Both the position numbers and the translations under genes were made by a program. Shown in pieces: positions 8,990 through 16,992 of a DNA stretch of 64,000 nucleotides. Position 1 is the first letter of the stretch; every line of letters starts with the position of its first letter. The notes under the pieces are model-generated. The model had not been told where the DNA came from, did not search any database, and was given only the letters and a program-made list of their open reading frames with translations. Origin of the DNA: JANOZM01 sp031429355 (GTDB lineage: Bacteria > Pseudomonadota > Gammaproteobacteria > Burkholderiales > Burkholderiaceae_E); NCBI GenBank assembly GCA_031429355.1, contig JANOZM010000016.1, forward strand, positions 558,001 through 622,000. Reading direction: 5' to 3'.

Positions 8990-9454
8990 TTAACGATACA
9001 CAGCCACAGGTTCGTGTAAAGCAGCCACCAACGGATTACGTGAACGCAAATCGGGAAAGCGATGAAAATCGCGATCGAGGGTCCAAAATTCTTCGACTTG
9101 ATGTTCGATGCAAATTGCTGCAATTCTTGCATCATGAATTCCACCACCACTAACTTGCGCGCGTTGCGAAAGGCCGCTTAGTAGACTGAAATGATTTGTG
9201 GTTTCACATAACACGCTGCAATTTGGATGCTCGATCCATGCTCGTACCGTGTCCAAAGCTTGCGCTAAGGGGGTTGCGTCTTTTTTAAACGCAGGGCCGG
9301 TCACAATTGAAATAAACTCATGAATACAAGGCCAGGGGATGCCCCATGCGCGCTTGCTTAAACCCAATTGAGTTAATGCTGCCAAAGCTGCTGAATGAAA
9401 CGGCGAGTCTTGCCGATGCGCATAAACCAAAACATTAGTGTCGATAGCAATCAT
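8990..9454 (-). CDS. vapC: VapC-type PIN-domain ribonuclease toxin
   Basis: A 154-residue PIN-domain protein. The acidic residues of the metal site are visible: the N-terminal IDTNVLVYA (Asp5), an internal CIHEFISI Glu, GIHDARIAAI and the later TLDRDF Asp. PIN toxins of type II toxin-antitoxin systems cleave specific RNAs, often initiator tRNA or rRNA, when released from their antitoxin. The ATG overlaps the stop of the antitoxin gene by 4 bp, so the two are translationally coupled and the antitoxin comes first, as is usual. Confidence 0.9.
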   Translation of the reverse strand: MIAIDTNVLVYAHRQDSPFHSAALAALTQLGLSKRAWGIPWPCIHEFISIVTGPAFKKDATPLAQALDTVRAWIEHPNCSVLCETTNHFSLLSGLSQRAQVSGGGIHDARIAAICIEHQVEEFWTLDRDFHRFPDLRSRNPLVAALHEPVAVYR

Positions 9455-9738
9455 TTAGAGCCATCCACTTTAGACGGTTCGAGACCCATTTCTTTATTCC
9501 ATTGATCAGCATTTTTATCGGGGTAAGCCGCTGAACGCAATTGCTCGGGCGAAAGCGGCCAAGCCTCACTTGCATTGCCAAAAGTTATTGTTCGAATCGG
9601 AACGCCCGTCGGGATTGTTGGGCGCAACAGCTGACGCAAGGCTTGCTCCATCACGTCTTTTAAGCTGGTGTTGGTATCCAGCGCGCGCTGCTTGGCGGCT
9701 TGCAACAGTTGGTCGTCTAAATTGATCGTCGTTTTCAT
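9451..9738 (-). CDS. vapB: VapB-type antitoxin (ribbon-helix-helix)
   Basis: 95 residues. The N-terminus MKTTINLDDQLLQAAKQRA with a following helix is a ribbon-helix-helix DNA-binding domain. The acidic/Trp-containing C-terminus (PEQLRSAAYPDKNADQW) would wrap the toxin. I choose the ATG at 9738. A near-perfect promoter (TTGACA, 17 bp, TATAGT) lies immediately upstream and predicts transcription starting at or within 1-2 nt of this ATG, so the message is probably leaderless. An in-frame ATG at 9765 would lie inside that promoter. Confidence 0.88.
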   Translation of the reverse strand: MKTTINLDDQLLQAAKQRALDTNTSLKDVMEQALRQLLRPTIPTGVPIRTITFGNASEAWPLSPEQLRSAAYPDKNADQWNKEMGLEPSKVDGSK

Positions 9739-9744
9739 GTTAAA

Positions 9745-9787
9745 ACTATAGTGCCGTACTACCATACTGTCAATACGTTAGTACGGC
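9745..9787 (-). promoter_or_regulatory. vapBC promoter with operator palindrome
   Basis: On the minus strand, -35 TTGACA is at 9773-9768 and -10 TATAGT at 9750-9745, separated by exactly 17 bp. A perfect 9-bp inverted repeat GCCGTACTA (9753-9761) / TAGTACGGC (9779-9787) brackets the -35. One arm lies in the spacer and one upstream. This is the geometry expected for autorepression by the RHH antitoxin and the toxin-antitoxin complex. Confidence 0.75.
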
Positions 9788-9860
9788 TGCAAGTGAATCC
9801 ACTATTCCCATATTTGAATCGCCCTACAGAACGCTAATTAAATATGCGCCTTTGCAATTG

Positions 9861-9883
9861 AAAACGGCCACTTAACGTGGCCG
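9861..9883 (-). terminator. Rho-independent terminator of gltA
   Basis: Perfect stem CGGCCAC/GTGGCCG (9865-9883) with a 5-nt loop. On the minus strand it is followed by TTTT. It lies 25 bp after the gltA stop. Confidence 0.8.
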
Positions 9884-9907
9884 CTTCGGCAATTCATTTT
9901 AAAAAGT

Positions 9908-11215
9908 TTACTTCGGGCGCGCTAATGCCGGTACGTCACGGCGGTCATGTCCGGTAAACAACTGACGTGGACGGCCAATTTTTTGATCCGGTTCCGAGAT
10001 CATTTCGTTCCACTGCGAAATCCAACCAACAGTGCGGGCCATGGCGAAGATACAAGTAAACATCGAAGTTGGAATGCCGATAGCGCGTTGCACGATGCCC
10101 GAGTAGTAGTCGACGTTCGGGTATAGCTTGCGGCTTACGAAGTAATCGTCCTCTAACGCTATGCGCTCGAGCTCCATCGCTAGTTTTAGTAACGGGTCGT
10201 TTTCTAGGCCCAATGTGCTCAAAACTTCTTTGCAAGTTTCTTGCATTAACTTAGCACGTGGATCGTAGTTTTTGTAAACGCGATGTCCAAAGCCCATTAA
10301 GCGAACACCAGAGTTTTTGTCTTTTACTTTCTCAACAAACTCGCCTAGTTTTGCAATTCCACCGGCAGCTTGCAACTCTTCTAGCATATGCAGACAAGCT
10401 TCGTTTGCGCCGCCATGTGCTGGGCCCCAAAGTGTTGCAATACCCGCTGCAATACAAGCAAACGGGTTCGCACCAGAAGAACCTGCCAAACGTACGGTTG
10501 AGGTAGAAGCGTTTTGCTCGTGATCAGCATGCAAAATTAAAATACGATCAATAGCGCGCTCGATTACTGGATTTACTTTGTATTCTGCACAAGGCGTGCC
10601 AAACATCATGCGCATAAAGTTCGCGCTGTAACCTAGGTCGTTTTGCGGATACATAAACGGCTGGCCGACCGAATACTTATAGGCCATGGCAACCAATGTG
10701 GGCATTTTTGCAATTAAGCGAATTTGCGAAATTTGGCGATGCTCGGGGTTATTGATATCAGTTGAGTCGTGATAGAACGCTGACAACGCACCAACGCAAC
10801 CAACCAAGACAGCCATTGGATGTGCATCACGGCGAAAGCCTTGGAAAAACCGCGTCATCTGTTCGTGAACCATTGTGTGATTGGTTACACGGCCAACGAA
10901 ATCACGCTTTTGTTGTGGCGAAGGTAGCTCGCCGTTTAACAACAAGTAGCAAGTTTCAAGGTAATCGCAGCTAACGGCTAATTGTTCAATTGGGTAACCG
11001 CGATACAGCAATTCGCCTTTGTCGCCGTCAATGTAGGTAATTTGCGAATTACAGGCCGCTGTTGACATAAAACCAGGGTCGAAAGTGAACTTCCCTGTTT
11101 TAGCGTACAAACTACGAATATCGATAACGTCGGGGCCGACAGATCCGGTATGAATCGGAAATTCAATGCTGGGAGTGCCATCCGAAAACGACAATGTAGC
11201 TTTTTTATCACTCAT
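9908..11215 (-). CDS. gltA: Citrate synthase (type II, hexameric)
   Basis: 435 residues, the length of the NADH-sensitive proteobacterial GltA class. It has the N-terminal beta domain (ATLSFSDGTPSIEFPI), YRGYPIEQLA, the catalytic histidines in ILHADHEQNASTSTVRLAGSS and GPAHGGANEA, and the catalytic region GFGHRVYKNYDPRA. It condenses acetyl-CoA and oxaloacetate, the entry step of the TCA cycle. It is the most downstream gene of the sdhCDAB-sdhE-gltA block, with a 174-bp gap after sdhE that holds an inverted repeat, so it may have its own promoter. Confidence 0.97.
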   Translation of the reverse strand: MSDKKATLSFSDGTPSIEFPIHTGSVGPDVIDIRSLYAKTGKFTFDPGFMSTAACNSQITYIDGDKGELLYRGYPIEQLAVSCDYLETCYLLLNGELPSPQQKRDFVGRVTNHTMVHEQMTRFFQGFRRDAHPMAVLVGCVGALSAFYHDSTDINNPEHRQISQIRLIAKMPTLVAMAYKYSVGQPFMYPQNDLGYSANFMRMMFGTPCAEYKVNPVIERAIDRILILHADHEQNASTSTVRLAGSSGANPFACIAAGIATLWGPAHGGANEACLHMLEELQAAGGIAKLGEFVEKVKDKNSGVRLMGFGHRVYKNYDPRAKLMQETCKEVLSTLGLENDPLLKLAMELERIALEDDYFVSRKLYPNVDYYSGIVQRAIGIPTSMFTCIFAMARTVGWISQWNEMISEPDQKIGRPRQLFTGHDRRDVPALARPK

Positions 11216-11295
11216 TTAAACAGTCCTGTAATTGTTTTTACTCAATAATTTGCAGCACCACATTGTAAAGCTTGACCTTATGGGTTTTCGGCCCG

Positions 11296-11326
11296 GACCA
11301 ACATTTATTGCACAATTTTGTTGGTC
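11296..11326. promoter_or_regulatory. Inverted repeat upstream of gltA
   Basis: Perfect 8-bp arms GACCAACA (11296-11303) and TGTTGGTC (11319-11326), 15 bp apart, in the sdhE-gltA gap about 80 bp before the gltA start. It has no U-tract on the minus strand. It could be an operator for gltA or a weak hairpin; I cannot decide. Confidence 0.4.
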
Positions 11327-11389
11327 TAATTTGCGCTGAGCCTATCTAATTCCTACGGCTGAGCATTACAACCTGGCTTCAGTTCGGTT

Positions 11390-11713
11390 TTACGCTAACC
11401 GCAACCAGCCCAATACACGATGAACATCGGCGTCGTGCTCGCCCTCGCCTAACTCGGTACGCGCTAAAATCAAGTCGAGCAGTTCGTTATCAGTTAACTC
11501 TAGTAATTGATCGTAGCCAGAAACGTCACCATCAGTCATCGTTTCCAGTTGTGCATCTAAAAAGCGCGTTAAAACCAAATCGTTTTCTAACAGGCCGCGC
11601 CGTGAACGCCAACGCAACCTAGTTTTACGCAATGGATCGATTACTGGAAAACCACTGGCTGCTGTATCAAACATTGCTGGCACTGCCGCAGCTGCCAAAT
11701 CTGGTTTAGTCAT
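11390..11713 (-). CDS. sdhE: Succinate dehydrogenase flavinylation/assembly factor SdhE
   Basis: 107 residues. The SdhE/SDH5 family core is visible: RLRWRSRRGLLENDLVL, which holds the RGxxE motif needed for covalent FAD attachment to SdhA, followed by the acidic helical bundle ending VLGWLRLA. The N-terminal 25 residues are an Ala-rich extension without family similarity. It starts 5 bp after sdhB and is co-transcribed with its client complex. Confidence 0.92.
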   Translation of the reverse strand: MTKPDLAAAAVPAMFDTAASGFPVIDPLRKTRLRWRSRRGLLENDLVLTRFLDAQLETMTDGDVSGYDQLLELTDNELLDLILARTELGEGEHDADVHRVLGWLRLA

Positions 11714-11718
11714 ACTCG

Positions 11719-12486
11719 TTAAACCGCACGCTTGACCATTAACTCTTTAATTTTACCAATTGCGCGGGTTGGGTTTAAACCCTTAGGGCAAACGTCTACG
11801 CAATTCATAATAGTATGACAACGGAACAAACGATACGGATCTTCTAAGTTATCCAAACGCTCCGAAATTGCTTGATCGCGAGAATCCGCAATAAATCGAT
11901 AGGCTTGTAACAAACCGGCTGGACCTACGAACTTATCAGGGTTCCACCAAAATGACGGGCAGCTAGTCGAACAGCAAGCACACAAAATGCACTCATATAA
12001 ACCGTCTAGCTCTTCGCGATCGGCTGGCGACTGCAAACGCTCTTTTTCGGGCGGCGGCGCGTCGTTAATTAAAAAAGGTTTAATCGAATGATATTGTTTA
12101 AAGAACTGCGTCATATCCACGATTAAGTCGCGAATAACTGGCAAACCAGGCAAAGGCTTTAAAACAATCGGCTCTTTTAAATCACGTAAATTTGTAATAC
12201 AAGCCAAGCCGTTTTTGCCGTTGATATTCATTGCATCCGAGCCGCACACACCTTCGCGGCACGAACGACGATACGAAATAGAATCATCGCCCACTTGCTT
12301 AATGCGCATTAGCGCGTCAAGCAGCATTTTATCGGTGGGCAATAACTCTACAGTGAGATCTTGCATATAAGGCTTGGCATCTTTATCCGGATCGTAGCGA
12401 TAAATCGAAAAGCGCATTGTGCGCGTCGCTACGGGAGCGTTGGCGCTAACGGGTGGTGCAATAGTTGCTGTGTTCATTGACGACAA
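11719..12486 (-). CDS. sdhB: Succinate dehydrogenase iron-sulfur subunit
   Basis: 255 residues. The N-terminal 2Fe-2S domain has CREGVCGSDAMNING, and the C-terminal domain has the 4Fe-4S/3Fe-4S ligands in CILCACCSTSCPSFWW and CHTIMNCVDVCPKGLNP. It passes electrons from SdhA to ubiquinone at the membrane anchor. A 20-residue N-terminal extension rich in Ala/Thr precedes the usual start. It lies 51 bp after sdhA in the sdhCDAB-sdhE operon. Confidence 0.97.
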   Translation of the reverse strand: MSSMNTATIAPPVSANAPVATRTMRFSIYRYDPDKDAKPYMQDLTVELLPTDKMLLDALMRIKQVGDDSISYRRSCREGVCGSDAMNINGKNGLACITNLRDLKEPIVLKPLPGLPVIRDLIVDMTQFFKQYHSIKPFLINDAPPPEKERLQSPADREELDGLYECILCACCSTSCPSFWWNPDKFVGPAGLLQAYRFIADSRDQAISERLDNLEDPYRLFRCHTIMNCVDVCPKGLNPTRAIGKIKELMVKRAV

Positions 12487-12537
12487 TACCTAATAAATTT
12501 CAAAAATTCGAGTCTTAACATTTGTGTTTGCAAAGGT

Positions 12538-14328
12538 TTAGAAAGTTCGCACTTTTGGTTTAAATGTTTCAACTGTTAGTGGCTTCATATTGACTGACTT
12601 ATAGTCGAGGCGATTGCCTTCGCTATACCAAAGTGAGTGCTTTAACCACTTCTCGTCGTTACGCTCCGAATAATCGCGATGCGCATGTGCACCACGGCTT
12701 TCGGTACGCGCTTCGGCCGACACAATCGTTGCTTTGGCAGTCTCGGTTAAGTTATCGAGCTCTAAGGCTTCAACGCGTGCTGTGTTGAATACTTTGGATT
12801 TATCTTTCATATGGATATGACGGCTACGTTGATCAAGCTCGGTCATCAATGTAACGCCCTTAGCTAAGCGCTCCGAAGTACGGAACACGCCGCAATGGGC
12901 CTGCATACCCTTACGAATATCGTTCGCAACTTCTTGGCTATTTTCACCTGAGGTCGAGCCATCCAACAAAGCCAAACGCGCTAAGGTTTTATCGCCGGCA
13001 TCGCTTGGCAAGTCTTTGTTACTGCGCGCCTTCAAATTGCTATTCACAATATGGTTGCCTGCAGCACGACCAAACACCAGTAAGTCGAGTAACGAGTTGG
13101 TACCTAAGCGGTTAGCGCCGTGCACTGAAACGCAGGCACACTCACCGATCGCATACAAGCCGTTAATAATCGCGTTAGAGTCTCCGTTTTTCGGCGCAAC
13201 AACTTGACCAAAAATATTCGTTGGCACACCACCCATTTGGTAATGAATTGTCGGCACAACTGGAATTGGATCTTTAATCGGATCGACGTTGGCAAACTTA
13301 ATCGCGATTTCACGAATTGAAGGCAAACGCTTCATAATCGTTTCGGCACCGAGGTGATCTAACTTTAAGTAAACGTGATCGCCGTCAGGTCCACAACCGC
13401 GACCCTCTTGAATTTCTTGGTCCATCGAGCGCGAAATAAAATCGCGTGGCGCCAAATCTTTAAGCGTCGGTGCATAGCGCTCCATAAAGCGCTCGCCATC
13501 TTTGTTCAATAAGTACCCGCCTTCACCGCGCACTCCTTCGGTCACCAATACGCCGGCACCAGCAACCCCGGTTGGGTGGAACTGCCAAAACTCCATGTCC
13601 TCAAGTGGAATGCCTGCACGCGCGGCCATACCCATACCGTCGCCGGTATTAATAAAGGCATTGGTTGAAGCCGCCCAAATACGCCCTGCACCACCAGTGG
13701 CTAAAACAGTTGTTTTAGCTTCAATGATCATTACTTCGCCAGATTCCATCTCGTAGGCAACTACACCAACAATATCGCCCTCGGCATCGCGAACTAAGTC
13801 GAGCGCCATCCACTCTACAAAAAACTGAGTACGGGCTTTTACGTTTTGTTGATACAAAGTGTGCAATAAAGCGTGACCAGTTCGGTCTGCTGCTGCGCAA
13901 GCTCGTTGTACGGCTTTTTCGCCAAAGTTAGCAGTATGGCCACCAAACGGACGCTGATAAATTGTGCCATCGGGGTTACGGTCGAATGGCATACCAAAGT
14001 GCTCTAACTCGTACACCACTTTCGGTGCCTCACGGCACATGTACTCGATGGCGTCTTGATCACCTAAATAATCTGATCCCTTTACGGTATCAAACATATG
14101 CCAGTACCAATTGTCTTCCGACATATTACCTAACGATGCACCAATGCCCCCTTGCGCCGCGACTGTGTGCGAACGGGTTGGAAATACTTTGGATAAGACG
14201 GCTACGTTTAAACCGGCCTGGGCCAGTTGTAACGAGCAACGCATGCCCGCGCCCCCCGCGCCAATTACCACGGCGTCGTATTTGCGACGCGGTAGGTTAT
14301 TGGCAAGATGGTTCAGTACGTCAGCCAT
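12538..14328 (-). CDS. sdhA: Succinate dehydrogenase flavoprotein subunit
   Basis: 596 residues. It has the FAD-binding GAGGAGMRCSLQLAQAG, the flavinylated histidine in SHTVAAQGGIGASLGN, the catalytic HPTGVAGAGVLVTEGVRGEGG, a second active-site region ending HGANRLGTNSLLDLLVFGR, and RTESRGAHAHRDY. It oxidises succinate to fumarate. I choose the ATG at 14328, which gives MADVLNHLANNLPRRKYDAV with a GGAG ribosome-binding site about 8 nt upstream and starts 2 bp after the sdhD stop. An upstream in-frame start at 14361 would overlap sdhD. Confidence 0.97.
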   Translation of the reverse strand: MADVLNHLANNLPRRKYDAVVIGAGGAGMRCSLQLAQAGLNVAVLSKVFPTRSHTVAAQGGIGASLGNMSEDNWYWHMFDTVKGSDYLGDQDAIEYMCREAPKVVYELEHFGMPFDRNPDGTIYQRPFGGHTANFGEKAVQRACAAADRTGHALLHTLYQQNVKARTQFFVEWMALDLVRDAEGDIVGVVAYEMESGEVMIIEAKTTVLATGGAGRIWAASTNAFINTGDGMGMAARAGIPLEDMEFWQFHPTGVAGAGVLVTEGVRGEGGYLLNKDGERFMERYAPTLKDLAPRDFISRSMDQEIQEGRGCGPDGDHVYLKLDHLGAETIMKRLPSIREIAIKFANVDPIKDPIPVVPTIHYQMGGVPTNIFGQVVAPKNGDSNAIINGLYAIGECACVSVHGANRLGTNSLLDLLVFGRAAGNHIVNSNLKARSNKDLPSDAGDKTLARLALLDGSTSGENSQEVANDIRKGMQAHCGVFRTSERLAKGVTLMTELDQRSRHIHMKDKSKVFNTARVEALELDNLTETAKATIVSAEARTESRGAHAHRDYSERNDEKWLKHSLWYSEGNRLDYKSVNMKPLTVETFKPKVRTF

Positions 14329-14330
14329 TG

Positions 14331-14684
14331 TCAAACTCTCCAGATAATAATAATCGCCCAATAGGCGTATGAGATAAGGGCCACAATCGTTAGCACTTGC
14401 ATCAACAAGCGAATCGAGGTTGGTTTGATGTAATCCATGTAGATATCACGCACACCTACCCACACGTGGTAGAGCAATGCCGTTAGCGCAACCAAAGTAA
14501 ACACTTTGGCATAAGCCGGAACAAAAATTTCCGCCCAAGTACCGTAAGTAATTTTGCCATCAATCATGAACGCACGAACGACTAACCATATTGCGTAAAC
14601 GGATAAGACAACTGCTGTGATGCGCTGCGCAAGCCAGTCACGAAGTCCGTAACGCGCGCCAGTAAAAATTTTATTGGTAGCCAT
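14331..14684 (-). CDS. sdhD: Succinate dehydrogenase membrane anchor subunit D
   Basis: 117 residues with three predicted membrane helices (about 20-40, 55-75 and 88-110). The heme/quinone-site signature LLYHVWVGVRDIYMDYI is in the second helix region. It forms the heme b-containing anchor together with SdhC. It lies 11 bp after sdhC and directly before sdhA. Confidence 0.94.
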   Translation of the reverse strand: MATNKIFTGARYGLRDWLAQRITAVVLSVYAIWLVVRAFMIDGKITYGTWAEIFVPAYAKVFTLVALTALLYHVWVGVRDIYMDYIKPTSIRLLMQVLTIVALISYAYWAIIIIWRV

Positions 14685-14695
14685 TGTTTCGCTCC

Positions 14696-15118
14696 TTAAC
14701 CCAAAAATAGCTTGTAGGCGAAAAACGCCGTTAGCAGCAAACTAACCGCCATAACGACAACTGCCGAATTTTTGGCTTGGCCTTTTTCTAAGCCCTTGTG
14801 CATATCGAGCATTAGGTAGCGAAAGCCACAACAAATGTGGTGACAGAACGACCAAATGAAACCCAGTGTAATTAACTTAACCCACCAATAGCCACCGATT
14901 TTCTGTAACTCCAACCAGCTTAGTTCGGATGTTAGGGACAGGCTAAACAAGTACAACACAAATGGGATGCCAGCCAAGAACATAGCAGCACCCGAAACAC
15001 GATGAAGGATGGAAATGATGCCGGCCAATGGCAGGCGGTAATGCAAAATTTGCGATACGTGAATGTTGCGGAACTGCGGACGAACACGTGGGGCCGAGCG
15101 TGAAGCCTCGTTAGCCAT
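14696..15118 (-). CDS. sdhC: Succinate dehydrogenase cytochrome b556 subunit C
   Basis: 140 residues with three predicted membrane helices. The family signature RPQFRNIHVSQILHYRLPLAGIISILHRVSG is at the N-terminus, and the heme-ligand helix FCHHICCGFRYLMLD follows. It is the first gene of the sdhC-sdhD-sdhA-sdhB-sdhE operon. A TAATAAAAAAGAGGT ribosome-binding region precedes the ATG at 15118. Confidence 0.95.
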   Translation of the reverse strand: MANEASRSAPRVRPQFRNIHVSQILHYRLPLAGIISILHRVSGAAMFLAGIPFVLYLFSLSLTSELSWLELQKIGGYWWVKLITLGFIWSFCHHICCGFRYLMLDMHKGLEKGQAKNSAVVVMAVSLLLTAFFAYKLFLG

Positions 15119-15155
15119 GGGTAAATACCTCTTTTTTATTAGTCTTAAATTAAAT

Positions 15156-15181
15156 TTTAGGCGGATCTGAAACCGCCAAAA
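15156..15181 (-). other. Small hairpin in the sdhC leader
   Basis: GGCGG/CCGCC stem (15160-15164 and 15173-15177) with A/T-rich flanks that can extend it, about 40-60 nt upstream of sdhC. The rest of the gap 15119-15349 is A+T-rich. I find no convincing promoter hexamers and no second copy of the palindrome found upstream of mdh. Confidence 0.3.
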
Positions 15182-15349
15182 GCGTAATTTTGACCTATTT
15201 TATTGCATTGCACCAATCAAAGTTAATTTTCGCCCCATGTTAGCGAACAAAAAACTAGGTCTGGCTCCTTGAGTTCCAAATGAACCGAACTCGACACTTT
15301 GGATTTTAAAGCTTCGAGGCAAAAACGTCCAAGACAAATTACACTCAAA

Positions 15350-15387
15350 GGCGTCAATTGCGACCGACGAGTCGCGCAATTGACGCC
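15350..15387 (-). terminator. Long hairpin after the lipoprotein gene, probable terminator
   Basis: Perfect 13-bp arms GGCGTCAATTGCG / CGCAATTGACGCC, with a further 4-bp inner stem CGAC/GTCG. It begins about 20 bp after the stop of the minus-strand lipoprotein gene. The T-run on the minus strand is weak (TTTGAG), so termination is an inference. Confidence 0.55.
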
Positions 15388-15407
15388 AAACTACATCAGT
15401 TCAGCGT

Positions 15408-15911
15408 TTAAGAGCCAACGTGCATGCTAAAAACAGCACCGCCGGACATTTCGCAGCGCCCTGTCCCTTGAGTCGTTGAATTCATTTGATAACTGCAGCG
15501 AATGTAATTTCCGCGGTTTCCAGCGCCGTTTGCTGTTCCACTTCGGCTGTTGCTAATACGTGTTGCTTCTCCGACGAACGACTCGCCGCCAATATTGACC
15601 GAGAACTGCCCACGACCATTTAAATCGTTGGTTACGGATGCAATCAAGACGCCATAAGGGTTTGCTTGATCATTGGTTGGGTAAAGACGAGCGCCGATTG
15701 TTATCGGAGCAGGAGGGGCAATCACTATTGGTTGCATTACAGGTTGATTAGGGCTCTGCGAATGCGGATAACCGGGATGATTAAGCGGTACGACGTAACA
15801 AGCAGTTAATGAACTAGCAACGACAACTAAACCCAATACCTTTAATGCGGTAGTTTTAAGCGCAGCGTTTTTAAATGGTGAACTAACAGAATGTAAACGA
15901 AGTGCGTTCAT
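15408..15911 (-). CDS. Small secreted lipoprotein of unknown function
   Basis: 167 residues from the ATG at 15911; an in-frame start at 15977 is possible but adds nothing recognisable. A hydrophobic segment LKVLGLVVVASSLTAC ends in a lipobox (L-T-A-C, Cys38). A Pro-rich stretch follows, then a C-terminal region with two cysteines (YIRCSYQMN and GRCEMSGGAVFSMHV), probably disulfide-bonded. The +2 residue after Cys is Tyr, so outer-membrane sorting is expected. I do not recognise a named family. It is an isolated gene between the sdh operon and the GntR regulator. Confidence 0.7.
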   Translation of the reverse strand: MNALRLHSVSSPFKNAALKTTALKVLGLVVVASSLTACYVVPLNHPGYPHSQSPNQPVMQPIVIAPPAPITIGARLYPTNDQANPYGVLIASVTNDLNGRGQFSVNIGGESFVGEATRISNSRSGTANGAGNRGNYIRCSYQMNSTTQGTGRCEMSGGAVFSMHVGS

Positions 15912-16083
15912 ATAATAGGACGGTGAGAACACGCATCCGAGTGACCCAAGCACATGCTTGTAGAAGGATGATGCCAATAACCTATTTGTGCAAGCAAGCG
16001 GATAAACCCGAGTCTTCGAATCGGCCGCTAACGGTATACGAAGATGCTACTCAGACTCAACTTAACGCGCCTAATTTAACTAT

Positions 16084-16833
16084 CTAACTTAACTCGTTTG
16101 CATAATGAAAATGCTTAGTAACGCAATACCCTAATCGCACTTCGACCGCCTCGTCATCGTAGCTGTAAGAGACACGCTCAACGACTAGCACTGGTTTGTC
16201 GACTTCAATACTTAAGGCTTTTGCCACGGCAGCGTCGGCTGGCAAAGCACGCAAACGTTCTTCGCAACGAATCATGCGGGTTTTAAATTCGGTTTCAAAC
16301 AGACCGTAAAGCGGACCTTTGTATTGACTAAGACGCTCTTGGCTTAGCCCCCGAAACCGTTGCGCTGGCACCCAAATAACATCTAGTACAACGGGTTGCC
16401 CATCAAAGCTCAACAAGCGTCGAATTAAATACGCCTGTTCTGCTGGGCGCAGCTTGAGTGCAACGGCAACTTCGGCTGGAGCCCGCACCCGTTCACAGGA
16501 CAATATTTTACTTTCTGGTTGTACGGCTTCGCCTTGATTGGGCCGCATCTTTAAAAACCGAAATTGTGCGACTGTTTCTGCATGGGTTGCTACATAGGTG
16601 CCTCGGCCTTGACGCCGTACGACAATGTTTTCCATCGCCAAAGAATCGATGGCTTTTCGCACCGTGCCTTGGCTTACCTCAAACTGTTCGGCTAACTGAA
16701 TTTCGCTGGGCAATACCGTGCCCGGCTGCCACTCGCCGTAGCCTAGGCGAGCCAGCAAAGCCTCTTTAACCTGCAAATAAAGCGGGTTAAATCGCGGCAA
16801 GGCATTTAACGAGCGAGTTGATGATTGATCCAT
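16084..16833 (-). CDS. GntR/HutC-family transcriptional regulator
   Basis: 249 residues. The N-terminal winged helix-turn-helix (LYLQVKEALLARLGYGEWQPGTVLPSE to GTVRKAIDSLAMENIVVRRQGRGTYVA) is typical of GntR. The C-terminal UTRA ligand-binding domain shows YLIRRLLSFDGQPVVLDVIWVPAQRF and VERVSYSYDDEAVEVRLGY. It is divergent from mdh-prpB-prpC, with a 12-bp palindrome in the shared gap. It most likely controls that operon, and perhaps sdh and gltA, in response to a TCA or methylcitrate-cycle acid. The ligand is unknown. The start at 16833 is the first ATG; a TTG at 16860 is in frame. Confidence 0.88.
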   Translation of the reverse strand: MDQSSTRSLNALPRFNPLYLQVKEALLARLGYGEWQPGTVLPSEIQLAEQFEVSQGTVRKAIDSLAMENIVVRRQGRGTYVATHAETVAQFRFLKMRPNQGEAVQPESKILSCERVRAPAEVAVALKLRPAEQAYLIRRLLSFDGQPVVLDVIWVPAQRFRGLSQERLSQYKGPLYGLFETEFKTRMIRCEERLRALPADAAVAKALSIEVDKPVLVVERVSYSYDDEAVEVRLGYCVTKHFHYANELS

Positions 16834-16878
16834 GCCCTTATTTAAACCGAGAACGCACAATGATTCAAGTGTTTTTTA

Positions 16879-16890
16879 TCTTATATAAGA
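16879..16890. promoter_or_regulatory. Palindromic operator in the GntR-mdh divergent region
   Basis: TCTTATATAAGA is a perfect 12-bp palindrome. On the minus strand it contains a TATAAG hexamer that could be the -10 of the GntR gene. On the plus strand it lies 12 bp upstream of the mdh -35. A GntR/UTRA protein bound here could repress itself and control mdh. Confidence 0.6.
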
Positions 16891-16902
16891 CATGATAACG
16901 AC

Positions 16903-16931
16903 TTGACTTTTTTGTCGAACACTTTTACAAT
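16903..16931 (+). promoter_or_regulatory. Sigma-70 promoter of mdh-prpB-prpC
   Basis: TTGACT (16903-16908), a 17-bp spacer, then TACAAT (16926-16931). The leader to the mdh ATG would be about 55 nt. Confidence 0.65.
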
Positions 16932-16992
16932 CCGACTCGTTTTTACAACTCTATCCCCTGCAGTTTTTAATTCTCCAAATCCAGGACGCATC

